From: Cohnella abietis
Lineage (GTDB): Bacteria; Bacillota; Bacilli; Paenibacillales; Paenibacillaceae
Length of the DNA: 64,000 bases
Assembly (NCBI RefSeq): GCF_004295585.1
Contig: NZ_AP019400.1
Coordinates: 6,126,001 to 6,190,000, forward strand
Direction: 5' to 3'
Below the pieces are notes generated by a model. The model was given only the letters and a program-made list of their open reading frames with translations. It was not told the DNA's origin and searched no databases. Positions 42,134-51,772 of the stretch are shown piece after piece; position 1 is the first letter of the stretch, and every line of letters begins with the position of its first letter. The position numbers were made by a program, and so were the translations under genes.

Positions 42134-42883
42134 TTAAGCGCTGTGCTTGGATCGCTCGCTTTCCTCGGCAGCCTCTCTGCGCTTAGCGCGGCGGCCTGAG
42201 GGCAACAGTCGTTCAACGTTTTTTTTTAGGCCCCATAAAGCATAGAGAAGTAGCAATGCTAAAATGACCTTCGGAATAGCCGCTTGGAACATATAAGCTA
42301 GAACCGCAGCTCCTGCAACAACTACAGGAATGGCCCAGATCGCCTTTCTAGGTAAACCAAGCTTCTTGAAGTTCGGATATTTCATGTTGCTAACCATTAG
42401 GAAAGATAAAGCTACCGTGCTCAACAGCAACAAAGAGTAATGCAACTCACTGTGGAACAACGCCAACGTAGCAAGCACTCCACCCGCAGCCGGAATAGGT
42501 AAGCCAATGAAATAACCTGGTATACCATCAATGACGTTAAATCTTGCCAGTCTTAGCGCTCCACAGATTGGGAAGATCGCAGTTACGATCCATGCCATTG
42601 CAGGGCTTATGCCTTGAAATGCCGCTTGATACATAATAAATGCAGGTGCAACACCAAAAGAAATGATGTCGGAAAGTGAATCCAATTCTTTACCGAATTC
42701 GCTTTGTACATTTAATGCTCGAGCTACTCGTCCATCCAAGCCATCAAGAAGCATGGCGATGATAACTAATAAAGCAGCTGTATTCGAGCTGTTCGTTTCG
42801 TTATTAAAGGCCAAAATAATGGCTATGACACCTAAAAACAAGTTACCAATGGTAAATAAGTTAGGTATCGACTTCGTAATCAT
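42134..42883 (-). CDS. pssA: CDP-diacylglycerol-serine O-phosphatidyltransferase
   Basis: A 249-residue membrane enzyme of the CDP-alcohol phosphatidyltransferase family with about six to eight hydrophobic segments. The signature DG-x2-AR-x8-G-x3-D-x3-D is present (DGLDGRVARALNVQSEFG, then KELDSLSD). It makes phosphatidylserine, the precursor of phosphatidylethanolamine. A basic tail ends the protein. The ATG at 42883 follows GAGGTGGCAAAC; a GTG three codons upstream overlaps it. In B. subtilis pssA is elsewhere, so its place next to disA is a lineage feature. Confidence 0.93.
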   Translation of the reverse strand: MITKSIPNLFTIGNLFLGVIAIILAFNNETNSSNTAALLVIIAMLLDGLDGRVARALNVQSEFGKELDSLSDIISFGVAPAFIMYQAAFQGISPAMAWIVTAIFPICGALRLARFNVIDGIPGYFIGLPIPAAGGVLATLALFHSELHYSLLLLSTVALSFLMVSNMKYPNFKKLGLPRKAIWAIPVVVAGAAVLAYMFQAAIPKVILALLLLYALWGLKKNVERLLPSGRRAKRREAAEESERSKHSA

Positions 42884-43041
42884 GTTTGCCACCTCAATTT
42901 TACTATACCCTATTGATCAGAATATTAAGCGTAATGATACTTTTATTCGTATTTCAACCCTAATATGTTTGTTACCAGGGCTATTATTATCCAAAATCAG
43001 GATCTTTATTAATTTGAAGAACATTTCCAATTGTAGTCGGG

Positions 43042-44151
43042 TTATATCTGTCTGTCAATAAACACCTGCTCTTGAATACGTTTTAAACCTTCTTTTATAG
43101 CGCGAGCTCGAACCTCTCCAATGCCATCTACCTCATCTAATTCATCAATGGAAGCCATTACAATATGTGGAAGTGCACTAAATCTTTCCACGAGATTGTT
43201 GATAATTACGCTTGGCAACCGAGAAATTTTACTTAACATCCGGTAGCCACGCGGTAACAATCCTTCTTCCACAACCGCACTAAGAGAAGGATACCCCAAT
43301 ATTCGAATTAATGAAGCAGAATCGAGCAGCTCCTCGGACGATAATTTACGAATAGCAGCTTGAATTTCCTGAACTTTATTTTCTGCGTCTTCTTTAGCAT
43401 AGTCCCGTAATAGCAGCCAAGCTTCTTCCTCTGCAGATCCAACCAATTCTTCCTTCTGCATACTGATAAGCCGGCCTTCATTACCAAGCTCAAGCACATA
43501 ACGATTAATTTCATTATTGATTCGAAGAACCATCTCGGCGCGTTGGATGACATAAGCAACCTCATGCATTGTAACTAACTCTTCAAATTCCAATGCCGAG
43601 AGATTAGTTAGTGCTTGAGTAAAGACCGCCCGATACTTCTCCAACGTCTGAATGGCTTGATTAGCCTTCGTCAAAATAACTCCCATTTCTTTAAGCGCAT
43701 ATCGTAATTGTCCTTGGTATAGCGTAATGACATTACGTCGTTGAGAAATGGATACGACAAGCTTTCCTGTCTGCTTCGCTACCCGCTCCGCTGTCCGATG
43801 ACGAATTCCCGTCTCTGATGAGGTTATAGAGGAATTCGGAATCAATTGCGTATTTGCATATAGTATACGTTTAACATCCTCGTTCAGAATGATTGCGCCA
43901 TCCATTTTCGCTAACTCGTACAAATAGTTCGGACTGAAATCGCAATTAATAGAAAATCCGCCATCCACAAGCTCCATCACTTCTGGACTATAGCCAACGA
44001 CAATAAGAGCTCCCGTTTTCGCGCGCAGTACATTTTCCAGCCCATCGCGAAAAGGGGTACCTGGTGCAACCATCTGGAGCAACAGATTCATTGTTTTTTC
44101 TTGCAAATTACGTTCTTTTTCCTTAGAGTCTCTCTCTTTATATTCTTTCAT
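43042..44151 (-). CDS. disA: DNA integrity scanning diadenylate cyclase DisA
   Basis: A 369-residue DisA. The DAC domain (about 20-150) has MDGAIILNEDVKRI (DGA motif) and ETGIRHRTAERVA (RHR motif), both required to make cyclic di-AMP from ATP. A linker follows, then the C-terminal helix-hairpin-helix DNA-binding part (IDELDEVDGIGEVRARAIKEG). It starts 16 bp after radA, with which it forms a functional pair in DNA damage signalling. Confidence 0.97.
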   Translation of the reverse strand: MKEYKERDSKEKERNLQEKTMNLLLQMVAPGTPFRDGLENVLRAKTGALIVVGYSPEVMELVDGGFSINCDFSPNYLYELAKMDGAIILNEDVKRILYANTQLIPNSSITSSETGIRHRTAERVAKQTGKLVVSISQRRNVITLYQGQLRYALKEMGVILTKANQAIQTLEKYRAVFTQALTNLSALEFEELVTMHEVAYVIQRAEMVLRINNEINRYVLELGNEGRLISMQKEELVGSAEEEAWLLLRDYAKEDAENKVQEIQAAIRKLSSEELLDSASLIRILGYPSLSAVVEEGLLPRGYRMLSKISRLPSVIINNLVERFSALPHIVMASIDELDEVDGIGEVRARAIKEGLKRIQEQVFIDRQI

Positions 44152-44166
44152 TATGTTAGATACCCC

Positions 44167-45534
44167 CTATTCCAATGCGGCTTTTAGAGCTTGCGCGACT
44201 GTTTTAACACCAATGAGCTGAATATCCTTAGGCGGCTGCCAGCCTTTCATACTCTGCTCCGGCATAATGACACGCTTAAAGCCAAGCTTATGAGCTTCCT
44301 TAACCCGTTGCTCTGCTCGAGACACGGCTCTCACTTCTCCCGTTAATCCCACTTCACCGAAAATAACGTCATAAGGCTTTGTAGATAAATCCTTAAGACT
44401 TGAAGCTAAACTAACCGCTGCTGCCAAATCCGCCGCTGGTTCATCTAGCTTGACGCCTCCCGCTACGTTCAGATAGGCATCTTGATTTTGCAGAAACATT
44501 CCCATCCTCTTCTCTAGAACGGCTATGACGAGTGACATTCGATGATGATCAAAGCCCGATGCCATTCTACGCGGAGAAGGGAAATTCGTTGGAGTAACTA
44601 GCGCCTGCAGCTCCACCAGAACGGGTCTTGTGCCCTCCATACTGGCAACAACTGAGGAACCCGAAACACCAAGCGGTCTTTCCGATAGGAATAGCTCGGA
44701 TGGATTCGTTACTTCACGTAAACCATCCTCTACCATATCAAAAATCCCAATTTCATTCGTCGACCCAAAGCGATTTTTAACCGCTCTCAGGATGCGGTAC
44801 GTATGATGGCGTTCACCCTCAAAATAGAGCACGCAATCGACCATATGCTCAAGCAAGCGAGGTCCTGCAATTGCACCTTCCTTGGTAACGTGCCCGACAA
44901 GCACCGTTGCCACTCCATTTATTTTCGATATGCGCATGAAGTGAGCTGTACACTCCCTTACCTGGGCCACACTCCCTGGTGCAGATGCGACCTCTGGCCG
45001 ATATACGGTTTGAATGGAGTCGATAACGAGAAAGTCAGGGCTGACTTCAGTTATCGCCTCTTCGATAACCTCCAGATTTGTTTCGCAAAGGACATACAGC
45101 CTGTCATTCAATGCACCAAGACGATCTGCCCTGAGCTTAGTCTGGCGTACTGATTCTTCTCCGGAAACATAGAGCACCTTAAGACCTTGTGTGGAAAGGG
45201 AATATGAAGCTTGGAGCAGCAGAGTTGATTTACCAATGCCTGGATCTCCGCCTACAAGCAGCAATGAGCCCGGGACGAGCCCACCGCCTAGAACTCGGTT
45301 TAGCTCCGAAATCCCGGTTGAAATTCGCGGTTCTTTTCCACTCTCTATATCTATGATGGCACGTGCTTTTTCTTTCGTGCGGAGTAGCTCTCCCCGTCCA
45401 ACTGGCGCTTTAATTTCCGTCTCGGTTTCCTCAACCATTGTGTTCCACTCTTGACAGCCAGGGCATTTGCCCATCCACTTCGGTGATTCCGTCCCGCACT
45501 GCGTGCATGCAAATTTAGTTTTTACTTTAGCCAT
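44167..45534 (-). CDS. radA: DNA repair protein RadA
   Basis: A 455-residue RecA-like helicase for branch migration. The zinc finger is CTQCGTESPKWMGKCPGC; Walker A is GGDPGIGKSTLL (about 98-109); the RadA-specific KNRFG motif is present; a Lon-protease-like C-terminal domain has the VGLTGEVRAVSRAEQRVKEA region. The ATG at 45534 has GGAG 13 bases before it, rather far; nothing better lies between. A terminator separates it from clpC. Confidence 0.96.
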   Translation of the reverse strand: MAKVKTKFACTQCGTESPKWMGKCPGCQEWNTMVEETETEIKAPVGRGELLRTKEKARAIIDIESGKEPRISTGISELNRVLGGGLVPGSLLLVGGDPGIGKSTLLLQASYSLSTQGLKVLYVSGEESVRQTKLRADRLGALNDRLYVLCETNLEVIEEAITEVSPDFLVIDSIQTVYRPEVASAPGSVAQVRECTAHFMRISKINGVATVLVGHVTKEGAIAGPRLLEHMVDCVLYFEGERHHTYRILRAVKNRFGSTNEIGIFDMVEDGLREVTNPSELFLSERPLGVSGSSVVASMEGTRPVLVELQALVTPTNFPSPRRMASGFDHHRMSLVIAVLEKRMGMFLQNQDAYLNVAGGVKLDEPAADLAAAVSLASSLKDLSTKPYDVIFGEVGLTGEVRAVSRAEQRVKEAHKLGFKRVIMPEQSMKGWQPPKDIQLIGVKTVAQALKAALE

Positions 45535-45648
45535 GGCAGTTGACGGCTCCTTTTGAATCATTAAAATTATCCCATAATAGAATTCTACCATGTTAACGTC
45601 GATCAGAGAAATCTATAGCCTATAACTTTAACCAATATTAAGGCAATA

Positions 45649-45699
45649 AAAAGGACCCTCCGCATCTTTCGCCATTGCTGGCGCACGGAGAGTCCTTTT
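45649..45699 (-). terminator. Intrinsic terminator of the ctsR-clpC operon
   Basis: AAAAGGACTCTCCG and CGGAGGGTCCTTTTT pair on the minus strand around an inner GCGCCAGCAATGGCG hairpin, with T residues after them. It lies about 20 bp after the clpC stop. radA-disA therefore need another promoter or read-through. Confidence 0.9.
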
Positions 45700-45717
45700 A
45701 ATTATTTCGCTACTTTA

Positions 45718-48165
45718 TTAAGCTTTCGTTAATTCAATCTCATCCTTCTGCCGAACGACAAGACCACCGTTTTCCTCATCAATGACAAGGGCGTTGCCCT
45801 TCGTAATCTTACCAAGAAGCAGATCTTCGGATAAACGATCCTCAATATGCTTCTGAATAGCTCTACGAAGAGGACGCGCTCCGTATTGTGGATCATACCC
45901 TTCCTTGGCGAGGAAGGTTTTGGCGGAGTCGGTCAATACAAAGCTTACGTTATGCTCTATAAGACGCTTGCGCAAATCATCAGCCATTAGAGTAACGATC
46001 TGAGCAATGTGCTCCTCATTTAACGGATGGAACACAATGGACTCATCGATCCGGTTGAGAAACTCTGGACGGAACGACTTCTTAAGCTCAGCAAGCACTT
46101 TTTCCTTCATGTTCTGATAATCGCGGCCAGCATCTTGAGCTGCCGTGAAGCCAAGCGTTGAATTTTTCTTGATTTGTTCCGCACCAACGTTGGACGTCAT
46201 GATGATCAGTGTATTACGGAAGTCAACTGAGCGGCCTTTGGAATCAGTCAGACGACCGTCCTCAAGCACCTGAAGTAAAATATTGAATACTTCAGGATGA
46301 GCTTTCTCGATCTCATCTAGCAGCACGACTGAGTATGGCTTACGACGAACCTTCTCCGTCAGCTGGCCACCCTCTTCATAGCCGACATAGCCTGGAGGCG
46401 CTCCGACAAGACGGGAGGTTGAATGCTTCTCCATGTACTCAGACATATCGATACGAATAACTGCATTCTCATCCCCGAACATCGATTCAGCAATGGCACG
46501 CGCCAGCTCTGTCTTACCGACCCCTGTAGGCCCAAGGAAGATGAAGGAGCCCATCGGGCGCTTCGGATCCTTCAGACCAGCACGAGCACGGCGTATAGCG
46601 CGTGATACGGACTTAACAGCCTCATCCTGACCAATAACACGATCATGAAGGATACTCTCCATATTCAGCAGGCGTTCCGTTTCCTCTTCAGCCAGCTTGC
46701 TAACCGGTATGCCGGTCCAGCTTGCGACAACCTGAGCAATATCCTCTGGAGTCACCTCGGAGTCTGTGCGACCTTGCTTTTCTTTCCACAAATTTTTCGT
46801 GTGATCGAGCTCTTCACGAATTTTCTGCTCTGTATCACGTAATGCCGCTGCCTTCTCAAACTCTTGGCTTTGAACTGCAGCGTCCTTCTCCTTACGGATG
46901 TCTTCCAGACGTGTTTCCAGCTGCTTCAGATTAGGCGGTATCGTGTATGAATTCAACCTAACCTTCGAGCCCGCTTCATCGATAAGATCGATAGCTTTAT
47001 CAGGCAAGAAACGGTCCGGAATGTAACGATCAGAAAGCTTAACTGCCGCTTCAATCGCTTCGTCCGTAATTTTCACCCGGTGATGGGCTTCATAACGGTC
47101 GCGCAAGCCATGTAAAATGAGAATGGCTTCCTCAGGTGTAGGCTGGTCAACCGTAATTGGCTGAAAGCGACGCTCTAAGGCAGCGTCTTTCTCAATATAT
47201 TTGCGATACTCGTCCAGCGTCGTTGCTCCGATGCATTGAAGCTCTCCACGTGCTAAAGCAGGCTTCAGTATGTTAGAGGCGTCAATGGCGCCTTCAGCAC
47301 CACCTGCACCGATCAGTGTATGAAGCTCATCAATGAATAGAATGACGTTACCAGCTTGACGAATTTCGTCCATGATTTTTTTCAAGCGATCTTCGAATTC
47401 TCCACGGTACTTCGTACCTGCTACAACAGAACCCATATCCAAAGTCATTACGCGCTTGTCGCGAAGCGTCTCTGGAATTTCGTTATTTACAATTTTCTGT
47501 GCAAGGCCTTCGGCAATCGCCGTTTTACCTACACCTGGTTCCCCAATCAGAACAGGATTGTTCTTCGTCCGACGAGAAAGCACTTGAATAACACGCTCAA
47601 TTTCCTTCGAACGGCCAATTACAGGATCTATATTGCCATCCCGAGCACTAGCTGTCAGATCGCGAGCCAAGCCATCTAAAGTCGGTGTACTAACGTTAGA
47701 GGAAGGGCCATGGTTCTGAGACACGCTTTCGTTGCTACCAAGCAATTGAAGCACCTGCTGACGTGCCTTGTTCAAGCTTATTCCAAGATTGTTAAGCACA
47801 CGTGCAGCTACGCCTTCACCCTCACGAATGAGACCAAGTAAAATATGCTCAGTGCCTACGTACGTATGGCCAAGCTTACGTGCTTCATCCATAGATAATT
47901 CAATTACTTTTTTAGCGCGTGGAGTGTAGGCGATATTAGTAGGCTGTTCTTGCCCACGACCAATCAGCGATTCCACTTCACCTTGAATTTTCTCCAAACC
48001 TAGACCTAGGGCAATGAGGGCTTTGGCGGCAATGCTTTCGCCTTCCCGTATTAATCCAAGCAGGATATGCTCCGTACCGATGTTGTTATGTCCCAAACGC
48101 ACTGCTTCTTCCTGGGCTAAGGCTAATACCTTCTGCGCACGTTCCGTAAATCTTCCAAACATCAT
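45718..48165 (-). CDS. clpC: ATP-dependent Clp protease ATP-binding subunit ClpC
   Basis: An 815-residue Hsp100 unfoldase. Two N-domain repeats (residues 1-145), first AAA module with GEPGVGKTA, a UVR/M-like middle domain (about 415-475), second AAA module with GPTGVGKTE. It partners with ClpP and uses McsB-made phosphoarginine as a degradation tag. It is the last gene of the ctsR-mcsA-mcsB-clpC operon and should be CtsR-controlled. Confidence 0.98.
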   Translation of the reverse strand: MMFGRFTERAQKVLALAQEEAVRLGHNNIGTEHILLGLIREGESIAAKALIALGLGLEKIQGEVESLIGRGQEQPTNIAYTPRAKKVIELSMDEARKLGHTYVGTEHILLGLIREGEGVAARVLNNLGISLNKARQQVLQLLGSNESVSQNHGPSSNVSTPTLDGLARDLTASARDGNIDPVIGRSKEIERVIQVLSRRTKNNPVLIGEPGVGKTAIAEGLAQKIVNNEIPETLRDKRVMTLDMGSVVAGTKYRGEFEDRLKKIMDEIRQAGNVILFIDELHTLIGAGGAEGAIDASNILKPALARGELQCIGATTLDEYRKYIEKDAALERRFQPITVDQPTPEEAILILHGLRDRYEAHHRVKITDEAIEAAVKLSDRYIPDRFLPDKAIDLIDEAGSKVRLNSYTIPPNLKQLETRLEDIRKEKDAAVQSQEFEKAAALRDTEQKIREELDHTKNLWKEKQGRTDSEVTPEDIAQVVASWTGIPVSKLAEEETERLLNMESILHDRVIGQDEAVKSVSRAIRRARAGLKDPKRPMGSFIFLGPTGVGKTELARAIAESMFGDENAVIRIDMSEYMEKHSTSRLVGAPPGYVGYEEGGQLTEKVRRKPYSVVLLDEIEKAHPEVFNILLQVLEDGRLTDSKGRSVDFRNTLIIMTSNVGAEQIKKNSTLGFTAAQDAGRDYQNMKEKVLAELKKSFRPEFLNRIDESIVFHPLNEEHIAQIVTLMADDLRKRLIEHNVSFVLTDSAKTFLAKEGYDPQYGARPLRRAIQKHIEDRLSEDLLLGKITKGNALVIDEENGGLVVRQKDEIELTKA

Positions 48166-48201
48166 GAGACATACCTCCTCTATAAATTAAGAATAAAACA
48201 T

Positions 48202-49266
48202 TTATGAAGTAGTTACCAGTCGGGAACGAATTAATTCCGCTCTTGACCTATCTCTATCCTCAGGACTCATCGCTTCTCCGAACGCTTGTTGGAGAAATCC
48301 TGGCTGGGTAGACACGAGAAGCTCATTCAAAACAAGTTCATTTACCTCTGGCAATAAGCCTAAGTGAACACCAAGGCGCATATCCGATAAACGCTGAGAT
48401 GCTTCCTTAGAGTCAATAATAATCGCATGAGACAAAATTCCGTAAGATCTACGCACCCGATCCTCGACTCGCGTCCTTGACTCGGTTAATAGCTTACTCC
48501 TTGCAGACTTCTCATGTTCGATCATTTGACGAGCGACTTGAAATAAATTTTCAATGATTTCTTGCTCGGATTGTCCTAACGTAATTTGGTTCGACACTTG
48601 AAACAGGTTTCCTGTTGCTTCACTGCCTTCCCCGTACAATCCTCTTACAGCTAAACCTACCTGAGTGACGGCGGAGAGAATACGATTGATTTGACCCGTA
48701 ATGACGAGCGCTGGCAAGTGCATCATCACAGATGCTCTAATACCTGTGCCTACATTAGTCGGGCAGCTTGTTAAATAACCATGTTTCTCATCAAAAGCAT
48801 AATCAACCTGCTCTTCAAAGATGTCATCGATTTTACTCGCTGCATCCCACGCTTCGCGTACTTGAAATCCCGAGCATAAACATTGAATGCGCAAATGATC
48901 CTCTTCGTTAATCATAACGCTAATATCTTCATTAGGGCTCAGAATAAGAGCACCATTGCGGGATTCATTTGCCAGGCTGGGACTAATGAGATGCTTCTCC
49001 ACTAAAACCAGCTTCTCAAGCTCAGTCAGCTCTGTTAAACGAACTTGCTCAACCTTACCTAACCCATTGAGCCTTCCATTCTCTGCAACTCCCAGCAGCT
49101 GCTCCATAACCGTGAGGGATTGGGAAGGATCGGACATCATCGGAAATGGCAGACTGCGAATATTACGGGCGATACGCACGCGGCTGCTAATGACGACGTC
49201 AGAGTCCGGACCTACACCGTTCATCCATTGACTAAGAGCTTGCTTGACGAATTTCCGTTTGCTCAT
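48202..49266 (-). CDS. mcsB: Protein arginine kinase McsB
   Basis: A 354-residue ATP:guanido phosphotransferase-like kinase that marks proteins by phosphorylating arginine. Visible: VVISSRVRIARNIRSLPFP near the N-terminus, the catalytic-centre CPTNVGTGIRASVMMHLP (about 167-184) with the conserved cysteine, and the ligand-binding EGSEATGNLFQVSNQ. It lies between mcsA and clpC. Confidence 0.97.
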   Translation of the reverse strand: MSKRKFVKQALSQWMNGVGPDSDVVISSRVRIARNIRSLPFPMMSDPSQSLTVMEQLLGVAENGRLNGLGKVEQVRLTELTELEKLVLVEKHLISPSLANESRNGALILSPNEDISVMINEEDHLRIQCLCSGFQVREAWDAASKIDDIFEEQVDYAFDEKHGYLTSCPTNVGTGIRASVMMHLPALVITGQINRILSAVTQVGLAVRGLYGEGSEATGNLFQVSNQITLGQSEQEIIENLFQVARQMIEHEKSARSKLLTESRTRVEDRVRRSYGILSHAIIIDSKEASQRLSDMRLGVHLGLLPEVNELVLNELLVSTQPGFLQQAFGEAMSPEDRDRSRAELIRSRLVTTS

Positions 49267-49282
49267 TTGTCTTCCCTGCCCT

Positions 49283-49795
49283 TCAGCAGCTCATTTCTTT
49301 CTCAAGCTCACGAATTCGATCACGCAGCTCAGCTGCAGATTCGAAATCCTCTCGCTCGATCCGACCTTGCATTTCCTTCTTCAGACGATCGATTTCCCGC
49401 TTCGTCTTCAGTCTTCCACCGGCACGTTTTGGCACTTTGCCAACGTGGACCGTATTACCATGTACCCGTTTAAGAAGAGGATCAAGCCTCTCCGCGAATT
49501 GCTTATAACAGTGGCTGCAGCCGAAGCGACCAATTTTGCTGAATTGCGTATAGGTCAACCCGCAAGTATCGCATTTCGCCGCAGGAGGTTTGGCCATAGA
49601 ATTGGGATTTGGTGATTCTAAATCGAGCAGCCCGGAAAGCAGATTATGGATGGAAAATCCACTTGAGGTGCCTGGAATAAGCTCCCCCTTCTCCCTAGCG
49701 CATGATTCACAAATATGCAGCTCCGTCTTCTCGCCATTAACGATTTTTGTAAAATGTAGCGTAGCTAGACGTTTGTCGCATTCTTGACACTGCAT
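49283..49795 (-). CDS. mcsA: McsA, activator of McsB
   Basis: A 170-residue zinc protein with four CxxC motifs (CQEC, CESC, CDTC, CSHC) and a C-terminal UVR domain (EIDRLKKEMQGRIEREDFESAAELRDRIREL). It activates McsB and modulates CtsR. It begins MQCQECDKRLATLHFTKI; AAAGGAGGTTTGATCG precedes the ATG. It lies between ctsR and mcsB. Confidence 0.96.
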   Translation of the reverse strand: MQCQECDKRLATLHFTKIVNGEKTELHICESCAREKGELIPGTSSGFSIHNLLSGLLDLESPNPNSMAKPPAAKCDTCGLTYTQFSKIGRFGCSHCYKQFAERLDPLLKRVHGNTVHVGKVPKRAGGRLKTKREIDRLKKEMQGRIEREDFESAAELRDRIRELEKEMSC

Positions 49796-49813
49796 CGATC
49801 AAACCTCCTTTCC

Positions 49814-50275
49814 TCATTTCGTGAGTAGGGCGATTAACATTGCTTTAAGCAGCTTGGCACGTATTTCGTCCCTAAGCGGCAGCTTTAACAACAATACATC
49901 TCGTGACACGGCTGCTTTGAGAAGATGAGCTTCCCGTATTGTAATAAATCGAGCTTCCTCAAGCTGATACACAAGACCTTCAGCAGTCGTCTGGTCAATC
50001 TGTTCTCCGACCGTCTGCTGAATATGTCGCTGAACAGCTTCTAGTGAGGGTAAATTTACTTGCTGGATGCGAATATATCCGCCGCCTCCGCGCTTGCTTT
50101 CGACGAAATAGCCCTTTTCCAAAGTGAACCTTGTACTAATGACATAATTAATCTGCGAAGGAACACAGGAAAATTTGTCAGCCAAATCGCTTCTTTGAAT
50201 TTCGATGGAACCCTCTGAGCTGCTTTGCAAAATTTCCTTCAAATAAAGCTCGATAAGTTCGGTAATGTTCGCCAA
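49814..50275 (-). CDS. ctsR: Transcriptional repressor CtsR
   Basis: A 153-residue heat-shock repressor. The winged-helix part has RSDLADKFSCVPSQINYVIS and TRFTLEKGYFVESKRGGGGYIRI with the glycine-rich thermosensing wing. The start is TTG at 50275 (MANITELIELYLK) after AAAGGAGGTTGGAAG; the open frame upstream is not supported. It controls its own operon through the operator at 50373-50389. Confidence 0.97.
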   Translation of the reverse strand: MANITELIELYLKEILQSSSEGSIEIQRSDLADKFSCVPSQINYVISTRFTLEKGYFVESKRGGGGYIRIQQVNLPSLEAVQRHIQQTVGEQIDQTTAEGLVYQLEEARFITIREAHLLKAAVSRDVLLLKLPLRDEIRAKLLKAMLIALLTK

Positions 50276-50372
50276 CTTCCAACCTCCTTTCATCGATACG
50301 ATCCGAATAAAAGCACCGACTGGCATGCCTCTCGGGTCGGTTCGTCAAACAGGGGTGGATCTGAACTCTGAC

Positions 50373-50389
50373 TTTGACTTTCTTTGACT
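50373..50389 (-). promoter_or_regulatory. CtsR operator
   Basis: Minus-strand AGTCAAA-GAA-AGTCAAA exactly fits the direct-repeat CtsR box RGTCAAA-N3-RGTCAAA. It lies just after the -10 box, where CtsR would block RNA polymerase until heat inactivates it. Confidence 0.93.
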
Positions 50390-50397
50390 ATAGCTTT

Positions 50398-50425
50398 ATT
50401 ATACGCCGCTTTTTAAAAAATGCAA
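50398..50425 (-). promoter_or_regulatory. Promoter of ctsR-mcsA-mcsB-clpC
   Basis: Minus-strand TTGCAT (50420-50425), 16 bp, TATAAT (50398-50403), followed at once by the CtsR operator. The remaining gap to the glycosyltransferase terminator (50426-50567) shows no gene. Confidence 0.85.
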
Positions 50426-50567
50426 AGTTTCTATACAATGAATAAATTGGTGAAGCAGATGTTAATCTAACGAGCTTAACCATTCAATTGACTTTAGCTT
50501 TAAGTATGAGCAAAATAGCCCCTTATTACTTACGGTAGAAGTAATTCAGCCTCTTAGACATTCAGAA

Positions 50568-50594
50568 AAGGCACTCCGCTAAGCGGAACGCCTT
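50568..50594 (-). terminator. Terminator of the glycan operon
   Basis: AAGGCGTTCCGCTTAGCGGAGTGCCTT on the minus strand forms a stem followed by TTTT, 30 bp after the stop of the glycosyltransferase at 50624. Confidence 0.85.
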
Positions 50595-50623
50595 GTGCAA
50601 TCGTATGATTCCGCTCCAATATT

Positions 50624-51730
50624 TTAACTAATACCCCGGTTAATCAGCCTTTGACGAATGGTCTTTCCCACTGATTGGGGCGAGAACGACGTACGGATTG
50701 TCTCCTGTCCCTTACTCGCTATACGCTTACGCCAGGCGTCATTGTAAACAGCTTTCATCATTAGGTGTGAAGCATGCTCCACATCCGGCTCCGCCCAAAT
50801 CTGATGCGCTTCATAAGGTCCTAAGTGCTGACCAATTCGAGTTAGCTCATATTGGACAGCACCAGAATTATCTGATGTCATGAAGTCAGTATTACCTGAC
50901 CAGTTAGTACCAATAACCGGCTTACCCAGATACATGGCTTCCGCCAAAGGGAGGCCGAAACCTTCCGATCTATGCAAGGAAATGTAACAATCGGCACATT
51001 GAAGCAAAGCATTAGCTTCCATTCGGCTCATCACTCTGTCAACAATCCATACATTAGGCAAACCCTTCGATTCTCGATTAAGATTGTCTATTTCCGATTG
51101 CTGAGGGTTATTCATTTTAATAATCAAACCGGCAGGCAGACCAAAGCGGAAGACCGCATCCCGGTAAGCCTTCAGCACAGAGTAAGGATTTTTTCGTGCT
51201 GAATAGCTGAATGTATCATACATGCAAAGGAACAGAAATCGCCGCTCAGGGAGACCGAACGACTGTCTGTCCATGTTAATCGGCACATTGACCTGAATTC
51301 CATGCGGAATTTTCACGACCGGAATCGGCGACTTGTCAGCTATACTCTCTTGGATGAAGGTAGTCGGAACCCAAACCTCATCCAAATGACGAAATCCGTC
51401 TAAGTAAGCATCCGGAAATTCCGGCAGCTCCCAATGCCAATAGCCAATATTATATCTGTGGGAAAACCACTGCGGGCCAAGCGTATCGTAAGCTAGAGGC
51501 ATTTGATCGGCATTGATGTGAAATAGGTTAACCGGGTAATTAGGAGCATCCATTTCCTTATACTTCCACGATAAATCGTTATCTCTTGAGCTATTTCCCC
51601 CAGAGTAATTATAAATTCCAAAAGGAATATCAGAGCATTCCAACGCTCTTGCAGCCAATCTGCAGGATTCTCCTATCCCCATCTCGTACCGCGCGTAGCC
51701 GACCAGGTTAATGCCTGACACCCTACTCAC
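50624..51730 (-). CDS. GT4 family glycosyltransferase
   Basis: A 368-residue GT-B enzyme. The C-terminal donor-binding half has ADCYISLHRSEGFGLPLAEAMYLGKPVIGTNWSGN, the EX7E motif of GT4 retaining enzymes. The N-terminus (GINLVGYARYEMGIGESCR) is typical of acceptor domains in bacterial glycan clusters. The start is a GTG at 51730 with only a weak ribosome binding site, so it may be read together with the gene before it (42 bp away). Donor probably a GDP-sugar, by context only. Confidence 0.88.
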   Translation of the reverse strand: MSRVSGINLVGYARYEMGIGESCRLAARALECSDIPFGIYNYSGGNSSRDNDLSWKYKEMDAPNYPVNLFHINADQMPLAYDTLGPQWFSHRYNIGYWHWELPEFPDAYLDGFRHLDEVWVPTTFIQESIADKSPIPVVKIPHGIQVNVPINMDRQSFGLPERRFLFLCMYDTFSYSARKNPYSVLKAYRDAVFRFGLPAGLIIKMNNPQQSEIDNLNRESKGLPNVWIVDRVMSRMEANALLQCADCYISLHRSEGFGLPLAEAMYLGKPVIGTNWSGNTDFMTSDNSGAVQYELTRIGQHLGPYEAHQIWAEPDVEHASHLMMKAVYNDAWRKRIASKGQETIRTSFSPQSVGKTIRQRLINRGIS

Positions 51731-51772
51731 ATCTGTTCACATCCATTCTCATCTCTTTCAGCCTACCGTTGT

